48,298 bases of DNA from DAHUYF01 sp052143095 (GTDB lineage Bacteria > Pseudomonadota > Alphaproteobacteria > ATCC43930 > CGMCC-115725). The position numbers were made by a program, and so were the translations under genes. The stretch covers positions 1 to 48,298 of the forward strand of contig JBKQTR010000268.1 of the NCBI GenBank assembly GCA_052143095.1. The letters run 5' to 3'. Of this stretch, positions 1 through 8,261 are shown one piece after another (position 1 is the first letter of the stretch; each line of letters begins with the position of its first letter). The notes beneath the pieces are model-generated. The model searched no databases and was not told the DNA's origin. It worked only from the letters and a program-made list of their open reading frames with translations.

Positions 1-9
1 CCCCGGAGG

Positions 10-32
10 GTTCGATCGCAAAGCGATCGAAC
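10..32. repeat. Perfect short hairpin upstream of the SnoaL-like gene
   Basis: Ten-base arms (GTTCGATCGC and GCGATCGAAC) pair perfectly around an AAA loop. There is no T-run after it, so it is not a clear intrinsic terminator. The bases just downstream (about 36-51) read GTTGTCCGAAGGACGCAC, which resembles the outer end of the large palindrome at 36376-36497, so this may be the edge of a dispersed palindromic repeat cut by the window start. Confidence 0.5.
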
Positions 33-81
33 GGGTTGTCCGAAGGACGCACGAACGCAAGTGCAGCCGCAGGAGACGGTC

Positions 82-498
82 ATGACGGCAGGAACGGTAG
101 AAGCGCTGACCTTCGATGAAGCAAAGCGCATCGTAAAGCAGGTCGAGGCGTTGTTCGGCACGGCCGACATCGTCGGCATCATGGCGGGGTTCACCGCGGA
201 CGCCGTCGCCCGCTTCGGCGATTTCCCCGAGATGCAGGGTCGCGATGCCATCGAGGCCTTCCTCCGCGCCCGCTTCGCGCGCCAGAAGAATTATCGACTC
301 GAGAAGCATCTGCGCATGGTGATGGGCGATCTCATCGGCAACGATTGGGACGCGCACTGGCAGGACGCCCGGACCGGCAAGAGGATGCGCGGCCGCGGCA
401 TGGAGTTCTGGCGGATGCGCGGCGGTCAGATCGCCCAGTGGGACGCGGTGTTCAACGTCTGGGAAGAGGGCGGCGCGCCGAGCATCGCGATCGTCTAG
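82..498 (+). CDS. SnoaL/NTF2-like small protein
   Basis: A 138-residue protein of the size and pattern of the SnoaL-like or NTF2-like cone fold: an N-terminal helix, then FTADAVARFGDFPEMQGRDAI, which is typical of the family's first strand and loop, then an Arg-rich stretch and a closing strand pair (GMEFWRMRGGQIAQWDAVFNVWE). Such proteins act as cytosolic isomerases, hydrolases or ligand binders; the substrate cannot be read from sequence. I chose ATG 82 over the in-frame GTG at 61 because AGGAG (71-75) sits six bases before it. It stands alone, convergent with the histidine kinase gene. The fold assignment is fairly sure, the function is not known. Confidence 0.75.
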   Translation: MTAGTVEALTFDEAKRIVKQVEALFGTADIVGIMAGFTADAVARFGDFPEMQGRDAIEAFLRARFARQKNYRLEKHLRMVMGDLIGNDWDAHWQDARTGKRMRGRGMEFWRMRGGQIAQWDAVFNVWEEGGAPSIAIV

Positions 499-600
499 CG
501 CGGATTTCTCGCGCAGAAACATGCCCCGGGTCCATTGATCGGCCGCGTGGTCTGCGGCGAACCGCCGCACCCTTCGCCGGGACATGCCGCAGTCGCCCGC

Positions 601-1956
601 TCACGCGGCGCGGGCGAAGTGCAGCGAGAAGACGGCGCCGCCGCCGGCGCGGTTCTCCACCGCGATCGATCCCGCATGCGCCTCGACGATGCGCGAGACG
701 ATCGACAGGCCGAGCCCGGCATTGCCGGTGCGGCGGCGATCGCGGCGCCAGAAGCGGCGGAAAATGAGCTCGCGCTCGCCCTCGGGCACGCCGGGTCCGT
801 CGTCGAGGACCCGCAGCACGCCGCTCGCCGCTACCTCGATCTCGACCGTGGTGCCGGCCGGCGTATGGCTGATCGCGTTTTCCGCGAGATTGCGGATCGC
901 CTGGAACAGCGCCTCGGGATTGCCCTTGATCCAGACCGGGTCCTTGGCGCCGCCGAGCGCGATGCTCTTGCCTTGCGCCACCGCCAGCGGCGCGATGAAA
1001 GCGGCAACCTCGGCGGCGACGCTCTGCAGATCCGCCTTCTCCTCGGGATCGACCACGAAGCTCTCGAGCTCGGCGATGTCGAGGAGCTGGCTGACGATGC
1101 GGCTCATGCCGGCGATGTCGTGGCGCAGCGCCTCGCGCACCGTCTTGTTCTCCAGCGTGTCGATGCGCGCGCGCAGGATGGCGAGCGGCGTGCGCAGCTC
1201 ATGCGCGGCGTCGGCGGTGAACTCGCGCTGGGTGCGGAAGCCGCGTTCGAGCCGGTCGAGCGCCTGGTTCACCGCCTTGACCAGCGGCAGGATCTCGCGC
1301 GGCATGCGCTGCGTCGGCAGGCGCACGTCGGTGCGCGCCGGGCCGATGGTCTGCGCCGTGTCCGAGGCCTGCAGCACCGGGCGCAGCGCGCGGCGGAAGA
1401 TGACGATGTCGATCATCAGCAGCACCAGCAGGATCGGCAAGGTGATCCAGCCGACGCGCGGGAAGAAGTCGGCAACGATGTCGTCGATCAGCACGTCGCG
1501 ATGGGCGAGATCCTCGGCGACCTGGATCCACACGGTCTCGCCGCCGATCGCCTCCGCGAGGCTGGCGCCATAGATCACCGCGTTGCCGCGCCGCGTCTCG
1601 ATGAACTGCTCCGGCGCGGCGCGGCGGGGCTTGGGGAAAATCGCCGCGCCGTCGTCGAGCGAGGAGAAGAGGACGCGGCCGTGGCCGTCGAGCACGGCAT
1701 AGCCGAGGCGGCCGTAGCTCTCCGAATAGAGCTCGCGCAGCCCGGCGGGAAGCTCCAGCGCCCAGCCGCCGCCGGGCTGCCGCACGAGGTATTGCGCGAT
1801 GGTGCCGGCATGGTCGCGCAGAGCGCCGTGATGCAGGTCGTTCGCCGTCGAGTTCAGCAGCCAGTAGAGCGCCAGCGGCATGCAGATCGAGGTGATGCCG
1901 ATGGCGATCACATGCAGCGAGATGACGCGGGTGGTGATCGATTTGAAGCGGATCAC
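601..1956 (-). CDS. Two-component sensor histidine kinase
   Basis: A 451-residue membrane histidine kinase of the OmpR/EnvZ-partner class. A first transmembrane helix lies near residues 10-32 and a second near 172-190, enclosing a periplasmic sensor of about 140 residues. A HAMP-like linker follows. The H-box is ADAAHELRTPLAIL with the phosphoacceptor His at about residue 252. The ATPase domain shows an N-box (NLAENAISHTP), a G1 box (DDGPGVPEGE) and a G2 box (GLGLSIV). It starts with GTG, and its GTGA start overlaps the TGA of the response regulator by four bases, so the two are translationally coupled. The pair is divergent from an RND membrane fusion gene, the usual layout of CusRS/CzcRS-type metal sensing, but the signal is inferred only. 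Confidence 0.93.
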   Translation of the reverse strand: MIRFKSITTRVISLHVIAIGITSICMPLALYWLLNSTANDLHHGALRDHAGTIAQYLVRQPGGGWALELPAGLRELYSESYGRLGYAVLDGHGRVLFSSLDDGAAIFPKPRRAAPEQFIETRRGNAVIYGASLAEAIGGETVWIQVAEDLAHRDVLIDDIVADFFPRVGWITLPILLVLLMIDIVIFRRALRPVLQASDTAQTIGPARTDVRLPTQRMPREILPLVKAVNQALDRLERGFRTQREFTADAAHELRTPLAILRARIDTLENKTVREALRHDIAGMSRIVSQLLDIAELESFVVDPEEKADLQSVAAEVAAFIAPLAVAQGKSIALGGAKDPVWIKGNPEALFQAIRNLAENAISHTPAGTTVEIEVAASGVLRVLDDGPGVPEGERELIFRRFWRRDRRRTGNAGLGLSIVSRIVEAHAGSIAVENRAGGGAVFSLHFARAA

Positions 1957-2633
1957 GGCTCCTTGTCCTCGGCGATGAGATAGCCGACGCCTCTGATGGT
2001 GTGGATCTGCGCCGAGGCGCCGCTGTCGGCGAGCTGCTTGCGCAGGCGATGGATATACACCTCGACGGCGTTCGAGCCGACATCGATCGAGAGTCCGAAC
2101 AGCTGGTCCTCGACCAGTTTCTTCGACACCACGCGCCCGCTGCGCCGCATCAGGATCTCCAGCACCGCCACCTCGCGCGCCGAGAAGAATTGCGGCGTGT
2201 CGCCGACGAAGACCTGGCGCGCCTCGGTGTCGAAGGCGATGTTGCCGACGCGCAGCGAGCGGCCGAGCAGCGCGCCCGGGCGGCGCAGCAGCGCCTGCAG
2301 CCGCGCCACCAGCTCCTCCAGTGCGAAAGGCTTGGCGAGATAGTCGTCGGCGCCGCTGCGCAGCCCGACGACGCGGTCCTGCACGCCGCCGCGCGCGGTC
2401 AGCACCAGCACCGGGGTCGCGTCCTGGCGGGCGCGCAGCTCGCGCAGCACGCCGAGCCCGTCCTCGTCCGGCAGGCCGAGATCGAGCACGACCGCCGCAT
2501 AGCGCGTCGTCGCCAGCACGCCGCGCGCGTCCTGCGCGGTCCCGACCACGTCGGCGGCGAGGCCGGCCGCATCGAGCCCCTTGGTCAGAAGCTCGGCCAG
2601 CTCCGCATTATCCTCGACCACCAGCAGCCTCAT
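1953..2633 (-). CDS. OmpR-family response regulator
   Basis: A 226-residue regulator. The receiver domain begins MRLLVVEDNAEL, has its phosphoacceptor Asp at residue 51 (VVLDLGLPDEDG) and the conserved Lys in DYLAKPF. A winged-helix DNA-binding domain follows (FSAREVAVLEILMRRSGRVVS, ending with the recognition region SNAVEVYIHRLRKQL and the wing IHTIRGVGYLI). ATG 2633 is chosen over an upstream in-frame start because the receiver fold begins there. It is first in a two-gene operon with the kinase. Its probable target is the divergent promoter at 2733-2762, which contains an OmpR-type inverted repeat. Confidence 0.95.
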   Translation of the reverse strand: MRLLVVEDNAELAELLTKGLDAAGLAADVVGTAQDARGVLATTRYAAVVLDLGLPDEDGLGVLRELRARQDATPVLVLTARGGVQDRVVGLRSGADDYLAKPFALEELVARLQALLRRPGALLGRSLRVGNIAFDTEARQVFVGDTPQFFSAREVAVLEILMRRSGRVVSKKLVEDQLFGLSIDVGSNAVEVYIHRLRKQLADSGASAQIHTIRGVGYLIAEDKEP

Positions 2634-2732
2634 ACCGCAGCAACCCCGCCCGGACCGGTTCCCGATATCGGCAAAGTGTAGCATTTAATTGCCTAATATG
2701 AGATGGCGCGTCGGGGCCGGGGCGTCCCGTGT

Positions 2733-2762
2733 CAGCTTTCCGTAAGCTGGACACCGTATAGA
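2733..2762 (+). promoter_or_regulatory. Candidate response-regulator operator and promoter before the RND fusion gene
   Basis: An inverted repeat CAGCTT-TCCGT-AAGCTG (2733-2749) is followed by TATAGA at 2757-2762, a possible -10 element. No good -35 hexamer is present and the palindrome occupies that place, which is the arrangement expected for activation by an OmpR-type regulator. It lies between the divergent regulator gene and the membrane fusion gene. The site is seen; its use by the adjacent regulator is inference. Confidence 0.45.
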
Positions 2763-2830
2763 AGCCGGTAACTCCCCGCCGTCCCCCGCGCCGGGCGGGT
2801 TTGCGCCGTCCTCAGTCAAGGTTGCCGAGC

Positions 2831-4093
2831 GTGCATGACATGCTGCCCTCGCCGCTGTCCCGAGCGTCCCGCGCCTTGTCGCGCCGGGCGCAGCTCGCGC
2901 TTCTCGGCACCGCAGCGCTGATCGCGCTGCTGCTCTTCGTCGTCGTGCCCGCGCTGCGCAGCCATTTCGCCCCGCGCGAGGCGGCTGCGCCCGTCGCCCC
3001 GGGCACCTTCCGCCCGACCGAGGCGCAATGGGCGAGCCTCAAGATCGCGCCCGTCGGCGACATCGCCTTCGGCGCCGAGCCGGTGGCCGACGGCAAGATC
3101 GCGCTCGACGACGAGAGGACGACGCCGGTGTTCTCGCCCTATAGCGGCCGCGTCACCAAGCTCTTTGCCAAGCTGGGCGATCATGTCGAGCGCGGCGCGC
3201 CGCTGATGGCGGTCGCCGCCGCCGAGCTTGCGCAGGCACAGACCGAGTTCGTCGCCGCCGCGCTCGCGCTCAACAAATCGCGCGCGCAGTTCGCGCGGGC
3301 GGTGGCCGACGAGAAACGGCAGCACGAGCTCTATGACGCCAAGGCCGGCGCGTTCAAGGATGTGCAGCAGGCGCAGGCCGATCTCGCCGCCGCCCAGGGC
3401 AACGTCCGCAGCGCCGAGATCGCGCTCGCCGCGGCGCGCAATCGCCTGCGCCTCCTCGGCAAGAGCGATGCCGAGATCGCCGCGCTCGAGAATGCGCCGC
3501 AGACGAGCGCGGAGGCGGTGGTCGCGGCGCCGGTCGGCGGCACCGTCATCCAGCGCCAGGCGGAGCTCGGCCAATCCATCGCCAGCGCCTCGAACGGCGC
3601 CGCCGCTCCGGCGTTCACGATCGGCGATCTCTCGAAGGTCTGGCTGGTCGGCGCTGTGCCCGAGGCGGAGGCGCCGCTGATGCATCTGGGCGCGCCGGTC
3701 GAGCTGCGCGTCCCGGCCTATTCCGGCCGCGTCTTCGCGGCGAAGCTCGTCTATGTCGCGCCCGCGGTCGATCCCGCCACGCACCGCCTGGCGGTCCGCG
3801 CCGAGGTCGAGAACACCGACGGCGCGCTGAAGCCGGAGATGGTCGCGAGCTTCAGCATCGTCACCGGCGGCGAGCGCAGCGCGCCGGGCGTGCCGCAGAG
3901 CGCCATCATCCATGAGGGCGACACGGCGCGCGTCTGGGTCGTGCGCCCCGACCATACCCTCGCGCCGCGCAGCATCCGCACCGGCCGGACCACGGCGGAC
4001 GGCATGGTCGAGATCGTCGCCGGCCTCGAGCCCGGCGAAGAGATCGTGACCTCGGGCGCGCCGCTCATCGACCGCGCCGCCCACGGTGGTTGA
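2831..4093 (+). CDS. RND efflux membrane fusion (periplasmic adaptor) protein
   Basis: About 420 residues, CzcB/CusB-like. An N-terminal membrane anchor (LALLGTAALIALLLFVVVPAL) precedes a split lipoyl domain (FSPYSGRVTKLFAKLGDHVERGAPL and VVAAPVGGTVIQRQAELGQ) with a helical hairpin of repeated Ala/Gln-rich heptads between its halves. A beta-barrel (VWLVGAVPEAEAPLMHLG) and a membrane-proximal domain follow. The start is uncertain: GTG 2831 has AAGG eight bases upstream, ATG 2840 is the next choice and TTG 2801 is possible. The gene looks intact, but the pump gene 22 bases downstream is truncated, so this adaptor has no full-length cognate permease within its own operon. It could in principle serve the other RND operon in the window. 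Confidence 0.88.
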   Translation: MHDMLPSPLSRASRALSRRAQLALLGTAALIALLLFVVVPALRSHFAPREAAAPVAPGTFRPTEAQWASLKIAPVGDIAFGAEPVADGKIALDDERTTPVFSPYSGRVTKLFAKLGDHVERGAPLMAVAAAELAQAQTEFVAAALALNKSRAQFARAVADEKRQHELYDAKAGAFKDVQQAQADLAAAQGNVRSAEIALAAARNRLRLLGKSDAEIAALENAPQTSAEAVVAAPVGGTVIQRQAELGQSIASASNGAAAPAFTIGDLSKVWLVGAVPEAEAPLMHLGAPVELRVPAYSGRVFAAKLVYVAPAVDPATHRLAVRAEVENTDGALKPEMVASFSIVTGGERSAPGVPQSAIIHEGDTARVWVVRPDHTLAPRSIRTGRTTADGMVEIVAGLEPGEEIVTSGAPLIDRAAHGG

Positions 4094-4115
4094 GCGGTCG
4101 GGGCGGCGAGGCATC

Positions 4116-5273
4116 ATGAACGCGATTGTCATCTTTGCCCCGCGCCAGCGCGTCCTGATGGTGATGTTGTTGGCGCTGCTGTTCGCCGTCGGCATCATGA
4201 GCTTCCCCAGGCTCGACACCGAGGCCTATCGCGACCCGGTGCCGCCGCTGGTCGACATCGTCACGCAAAGCACCGGCCAGTCCGCCGAAGAGATCGAGCG
4301 CTCCGTCACCCTCCCGATCGAGATCCAGATGGCGGGCATCCCGCACGTCGCCTCGGTGCGGACGGTCTCGCTGCTCGGCCTCAGCGACGTCAAGGTGCAG
4401 TTCACGCACGACGTCACCTATGGGCAGGCCGAGCAAGGCGTGATCGACCGGCTGTCGCGGCTGTCGCCGCTGCCCAGCACCACGCAGCCGCAGATCTCGC
4501 CGGAGAGCCCGATCGGCGAGATCTACCGCTACCGCGTGGTGGGACCGCCCGGCTATTCCGTCATGGATCTGAAGACGATCGAGGACTGGATCCTGGACCG
4601 CCGCTTCAAGGCGGTGCCCGGCGTCATCGACGTCGCCGGCTGGAGCGGCGGGACGAAGACCTACAGCGTCACCATCGACCAGGACAAGCTGATCGATCAC
4701 GGCCTGACCCTGCCGCAGGTGCTGCAGGTGCTGAACAACAGCAACATCAATGCCGGCGGCCAGACGGTGAGTTTCGGGCCGCAAGCGGCGGTGGTGCGCG
4801 GCATCGGCCTCGCCCATTCGCTAGACGACATCCGCAACACGATGCTGACCCCGACCGGCGGCTCGCCAGTGCTGCTGGGCGATGTCGCGACGGTGAGCGT
4901 CGGCGACGAACCGCATCTCGGCATCGCCGGGCAGGCCGACGACGACATCGTGCAGGGGATGGTGCTCACGCGCCGCGGCGAGCGGCGCAAACCGACGATC
5001 GAGCGCGTCCAGGCCGAGGTGGAGAAGATCAACACCTCCGGCATCCTGCCGCCCGGGGTGCGCGTCGAGAGGATCTACGACCGCAGCGACCTCATCAGCT
5101 TCATCACCCTGCTCAACGCCGAGCTGCCCGAGCAGACGGCGCGCATCGCCCTCGTCCAGGCCCAGGCCAACCGCTTCGCCGACGCCGCCGCCCTCTTCCA
5201 GGTGCTCGGCGGCGGCTGGTGGAACCGCAGCGATGTCGCACAGGGCGAGGGCGACGACCGCGACAGCCCCTGA
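4116..5273 (+). pseudogene. RND permease N-terminus fused in frame to the C-terminus of an outer-membrane efflux protein
   Basis: The first ~329 residues match the start of an RND permease: TM1 (LMVMLLALLFAVGIM), the porter subdomains, and signatures such as DIVTQSTGQSAEEIERSVTLPIE and LNNSNINAGGQTVSFG, ending at RIYDRSDLI. Full RND permeases have about 1,030-1,050 residues. From about 5101-5115 the reading frame changes identity. TLLNAE, then LVQAQANRFADAAALFQVLGG followed by GWWNRS, aligns with the last ~45 residues of the outer-membrane factor at 8989-10482. The simplest reading is a deletion of roughly 3.5 kb joining permease to outer-membrane gene while keeping frame. The product lacks the proton relay and TM2-12, so it cannot pump. 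ATG 4116 (GAGG upstream) is preferred over GTG 4086. Confidence 0.85.
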
Positions 5274-5333
5274 GCCCGGCGTCGAGCCTCGCCCGCCCGC
5301 GGATTTCTCCTCTCGTCTCGCGCTCGAGCCTGG

Positions 5334-5362
5334 TTGACAAGTGCAGCGGGCGGGATTTATGT
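5334..5362 (+). promoter_or_regulatory. Possible sigma-70 promoter in the gap after the fused RND remnant
   Basis: A perfect TTGACA (5334-5339) is followed after 17 bases by TTATGT, a poor -10. It lies in a 294-base gene-free stretch (5274-5567) in which I see no other feature. If active it would transcribe the small ORF at 5568 and the porin at 5829, with a leader of about 200 bases that I could not match to a riboswitch I know. Confidence 0.3.
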
Positions 5363-5567
5363 GCGGGCGATTGACGCTCAACCCAGAGAGCGAGATGGAC
5401 AGCCACCCTAGACGAGCCACCGTCATCGCCGGTCGCACGGCCCTGGCGGGGGCGTCCGAAGCAAGGAACGTCCGCTGCGCGCGGGATGACGGAAGGGTGG
5501 TCGCCATCGGGTGATTCTCTCCGGCTCACTCCGATGTCGCTGCCCGGCGACAGAAGGAAGGTGAGCC

Positions 5568-5819
5568 ATGAGGGATAGTCTCGCTTCGGTTCTGATACCG
5601 GCCGAACTCGGCCGCTCTGGCGCCGCCGGGCGATCGCGGTCCAAGGGCACGGCGCCTGTCGGCATCCGCGTGATCGACGAGCCCGCCTTCTTTGTCTATC
5701 AGAGCAGCGACGATCTCCGCGCCGTCCCGCGCCCCAGGATTGGCGCAGGAAGCGTCATCGAACTGACGTTTTTGGCGGCTAGAAACCCGATCATCACGGC
5801 CGTTCGCCCGGGGGGTTAA
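5568..5819 (+). CDS. Small hypothetical protein upstream of the porin
   Basis: An 83-residue ORF with a strong ribosome binding site (AGAAGGAAGGTG just before the ATG). The N-terminal third is Arg/Ser/Gly-rich and looks non-coding. The second half (IRVIDEPAFFVYQSSDDLRAV and IELTFLAARNPIITAV) looks more protein-like. I recognise no domain. It ends nine bases before the porin start, so it could be a leader peptide coupled to porin translation. A chance ORF is also quite possible. Confidence 0.3.
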   Translation: MRDSLASVLIPAELGRSGAAGRSRSKGTAPVGIRVIDEPAFFVYQSSDDLRAVPRPRIGAGSVIELTFLAARNPIITAVRPGG

Positions 5820-5828
5820 GAAGAGGCG

Positions 5829-7208
5829 ATGAGGGGGATCATGGGGAAGACCAGCGTTTTGGCGCTGGGCCTGCTGTGCTGGCCTGTCCTGTGTCTCGCC
5901 CAAGGGGCTGCCCCGACGCCTCAGCCCCAAGGCACACCTGTCACGCCGGAACAGGCCGAACAGGTTACGCCGGAGACCTGGGCGATCCATGGCCAGTCGA
6001 CGTTTACCGAGCAGTTCCAACCGGCCTTCCACTCTCCCTATCAAGGGCCGCAAAGCCTGAGTCCCGCCTCGAACGGCCGAGAGACGTTTGACATCACGCT
6101 GTATCTCGGCGTCCGGCCCTGGGAGGGCGCCGAATTCTGGGTCAATCCAGAGACCGATCAGGGCTTCGGTCTCAGCAACACCTTTGGCGTGGCAGGATTT
6201 CCCAGCGGCGAAGCGTACAAGCTTGGCTCGGTGCAGCCCTACTACGAGACTCAGCGGGTGTTCTTGCGCCAGACGATCGATCTGGGCGGCGAGATCGAGA
6301 GGCTTGATCCCGACCTGAACCAGTTGGGCGACACGCAGACGGCCGATCGCCTGGTCGTCACCGCCGGCAAGTTCGATCTGGTCGACATCTTCGACACCAA
6401 CAAATACGCCCACGACCCTCGCAACGATTTCCTCAACTGGTCGATCATTGACCAGGGCGCCTTTGATTATGCGGCGAACATATGGGGCTATACCTATGGC
6501 GCGGCGGTTGAATGGTATCAGGATTGGTGGACCATCAGGGCGGCGGTAACCGACCTCTCGACCCAGCCGAACAGCCCGAATCTGGACCCTCACTTCCGGC
6601 AGGTGGAGTACGTTGCGGAGCTCGAGGAAAGGCATACGCTCTGGGACCAGCCTGGGAAGCTCAAGTTTCTCTATTGGCTTGCCCGCGGTCGTCTGGGCGA
6701 CTACCTCGACGCGATCGCGCTCGGCGAGGCGACCGGCCAAACGCCATCGACGGCCAATGTACGCGAATACCGCGGCAAATACGGCGTCGGGCTCAACCTC
6801 GAACAGCAGCTTGCACCCGATCTCGGGATGTTCGTTCGCGCCAGTTCGTCCCAGGGCAGCGTTGAGGAGATCGATTTCACCGACATCAATCAGTCGCTTG
6901 CCACGGGCCTTTCGTTGACCGGGTCCCGCTGGCAGCGGCCGAACGACACGGTGGGATTGGCGTTCGTGGCCAATCAGATCTCACACCAGGCCAAGCTGTA
7001 TTTCGCCGACGGCGGCCTGGGCGGGCTCATCGGCGACGGCCAGTTGACGAATGCCGGCCCGGAACAGATCGTTGAATCCTATTACCGCCTTGCAGTGTTC
7101 AGCTTCGCCCACATCACCGCTGACTACCAGTTCATCAAGAACCCGGCTTACAACCGCGACCGCGGCCCCGTGTCAGTCTTGAGCTTGCGCATGCATGCGG
7201 AGTTCTAG
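5829..7208 (+). CDS. Carbohydrate-selective porin OprB-like outer-membrane protein
   Basis: A 459-residue protein with a signal peptide (TSVLALGLLCWPVLCLAQG), a Pro/Gln-rich linker, then a beta-barrel rich in alternating aromatic segments. Motifs fit the OprB/carbohydrate porin group seen near efflux operons: FTEQFQPAFHSPYQGPQSL near the N-terminus, VTAGKFDLVDIFDTNKYAHDP in the middle, and a C-terminus ending in an aromatic residue (LRMHAEF), as outer-membrane barrels do. It would form an outer-membrane channel; sugar selectivity is not shown. ATG 5841 is an equally good start (GGGGG just upstream). It sits between the broken RND operon and a crotonase gene and may be transcribed with the small ORF before it. 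Confidence 0.8.
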   Translation: MRGIMGKTSVLALGLLCWPVLCLAQGAAPTPQPQGTPVTPEQAEQVTPETWAIHGQSTFTEQFQPAFHSPYQGPQSLSPASNGRETFDITLYLGVRPWEGAEFWVNPETDQGFGLSNTFGVAGFPSGEAYKLGSVQPYYETQRVFLRQTIDLGGEIERLDPDLNQLGDTQTADRLVVTAGKFDLVDIFDTNKYAHDPRNDFLNWSIIDQGAFDYAANIWGYTYGAAVEWYQDWWTIRAAVTDLSTQPNSPNLDPHFRQVEYVAELEERHTLWDQPGKLKFLYWLARGRLGDYLDAIALGEATGQTPSTANVREYRGKYGVGLNLEQQLAPDLGMFVRASSSQGSVEEIDFTDINQSLATGLSLTGSRWQRPNDTVGLAFVANQISHQAKLYFADGGLGGLIGDGQLTNAGPEQIVESYYRLAVFSFAHITADYQFIKNPAYNRDRGPVSVLSLRMHAEF

Positions 7209-7259
7209 AGCGCGCGCTATGGTGCGGGACCCGATTTCGCCGAGAGGGACAGCACCGCC

Positions 7260-8117
7260 ATGTACGAGCAGATTCTCTATGCCGTCGAGGACGGCATCGC
7301 CACCATCACCTTGAACCGGCCCGAGAAGCTCAACGCCTTCACCAACACCATGCGCCTGGAGCTCATCGCCGCCTTCGACGCGGTCGATGCGGATGATGCC
7401 GTGCGCGCCGTCATCGTCACCGGCGCCGGCCGCGCCTTCTGCGCCGGCGCGGATCTCTCGGCCGGCGGCAAGACCTTCGATTATGCCGCGCGCGGCGCCA
7501 TCGCCGCCGACGAGCAGCGGCGCGACGGCGGCGGCACGGTGAGCCTGCGCATCTTCGAGTGCAAGAAGCCGGTGATCGCCGCGGTGAACGGCCCCGCCGT
7601 CGGCGTCGGCGCCACGATGCAGCTGCCGATGGACATCCGGCTGGCCGCCGACGGCGCGCGCTTCGGCTTCGTCTTCGCCCGGCGCGGCGTCGTGCCCGAG
7701 GCCTGCAGCAGCTGGTTCCTGCCGCGCCTCGTCGGCATTCAGCAGGCGCTCGACTGGGTGCTGAGTGGCCGCGTCTTCGACGCGCAGGAGGCGCTGGCTG
7801 GCGGCCTCGTCAAGCAGGTGCTGCCGCTCGCGGAGCTGCTGCCGGCGGCGCGCGCGCTGGCGCGCGAGATCGCCGACCATACCTCGGCGGTGTCGGTGGC
7901 GCTGGCGCGGCAGATGCTGTGGCGCATGCTCGGCGCCGACCACCCGATGGAGGCGCACAAGGTGGATTCGCGCGGCATCCAGGTGATGGGACGGTCGCCC
8001 GACGCCTATGAGGGCGTCGCCTCGTTCCTGGAGAAGCGCAAGCCGCGCTTCACCATGCGGCCGAGCCAGGACATGCCGGCCTTCTTCCCGTGGTGGAGCG
8101 AGCGGCCCTTCTCGTAG
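7260..8117 (+). CDS. Enoyl-CoA hydratase/isomerase (crotonase) family protein
   Basis: A 285-residue crotonase-fold protein. The N-terminal ITLNRPEKLNAF strand, the first oxyanion-hole loop (AFCAGADLS) and the second (NGPAVGVGATMQLPMDIRLAA) are all present. The catalytic-region Glu is in RRGVVPEACSSWFLPRLVG. Family members hydrate or isomerise enoyl-CoA in beta-oxidation or related CoA pathways in the cytosol; the substrate is not evident. Its C-terminal extension of about 30 residues (RKPRFTMRPSQDMPAFFPWW) is typical of the longer actinobacterial/proteobacterial subgroup. It is transcribed alone and convergent with the second crotonase gene. Confidence 0.9.
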   Translation: MYEQILYAVEDGIATITLNRPEKLNAFTNTMRLELIAAFDAVDADDAVRAVIVTGAGRAFCAGADLSAGGKTFDYAARGAIAADEQRRDGGGTVSLRIFECKKPVIAAVNGPAVGVGATMQLPMDIRLAADGARFGFVFARRGVVPEACSSWFLPRLVGIQQALDWVLSGRVFDAQEALAGGLVKQVLPLAELLPAARALAREIADHTSAVSVALARQMLWRMLGADHPMEAHKVDSRGIQVMGRSPDAYEGVASFLEKRKPRFTMRPSQDMPAFFPWWSERPFS

Positions 8118-8261
8118 AAGCCCGTCTGGGAAAGCACGGCGTTCGTGTGCTGGAGCTAGCCGCTACAGCTTCAATTCAGGCGCAACTGCCTCAACCTTCA
8201 GGCAGACGCAATCGTGTTGCACGGTCGCGCGCGGACCGGGCTGGTCTGTTGGTCCCGTCGT

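Noticed and set aside
10..32. Part of a tRNA (GGTTCGATC resembles a T-arm)
   Set aside because: The bases form one perfect local hairpin and no acceptor, D or anticodon arms can be drawn around it.
498..514. Intrinsic terminator after the SnoaL-like gene
   Set aside because: Only a five-base stem (GCGCG/CGCGC) with no T-run.
535..1983. A 482-codon plus-strand frame over the histidine kinase
   Set aside because: The opposite strand carries all kinase boxes; this frame is low-complexity Arg/Ala/Asp sequence.
2816..4219. A 467-codon minus-strand frame over the membrane fusion gene
   Set aside because: Antisense to a clear adaptor protein; no recognisable motif and Arg-rich composition.
5526..6740. 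A 404-codon minus-strand frame over the porin
   Set aside because: The plus frame has a signal peptide and porin motifs; this one has none.
8185..8204. Bidirectional terminator between the convergent crotonase genes
   Set aside because: CTGCCT/AGGCAG is a six-base stem with no T-run on either strand.
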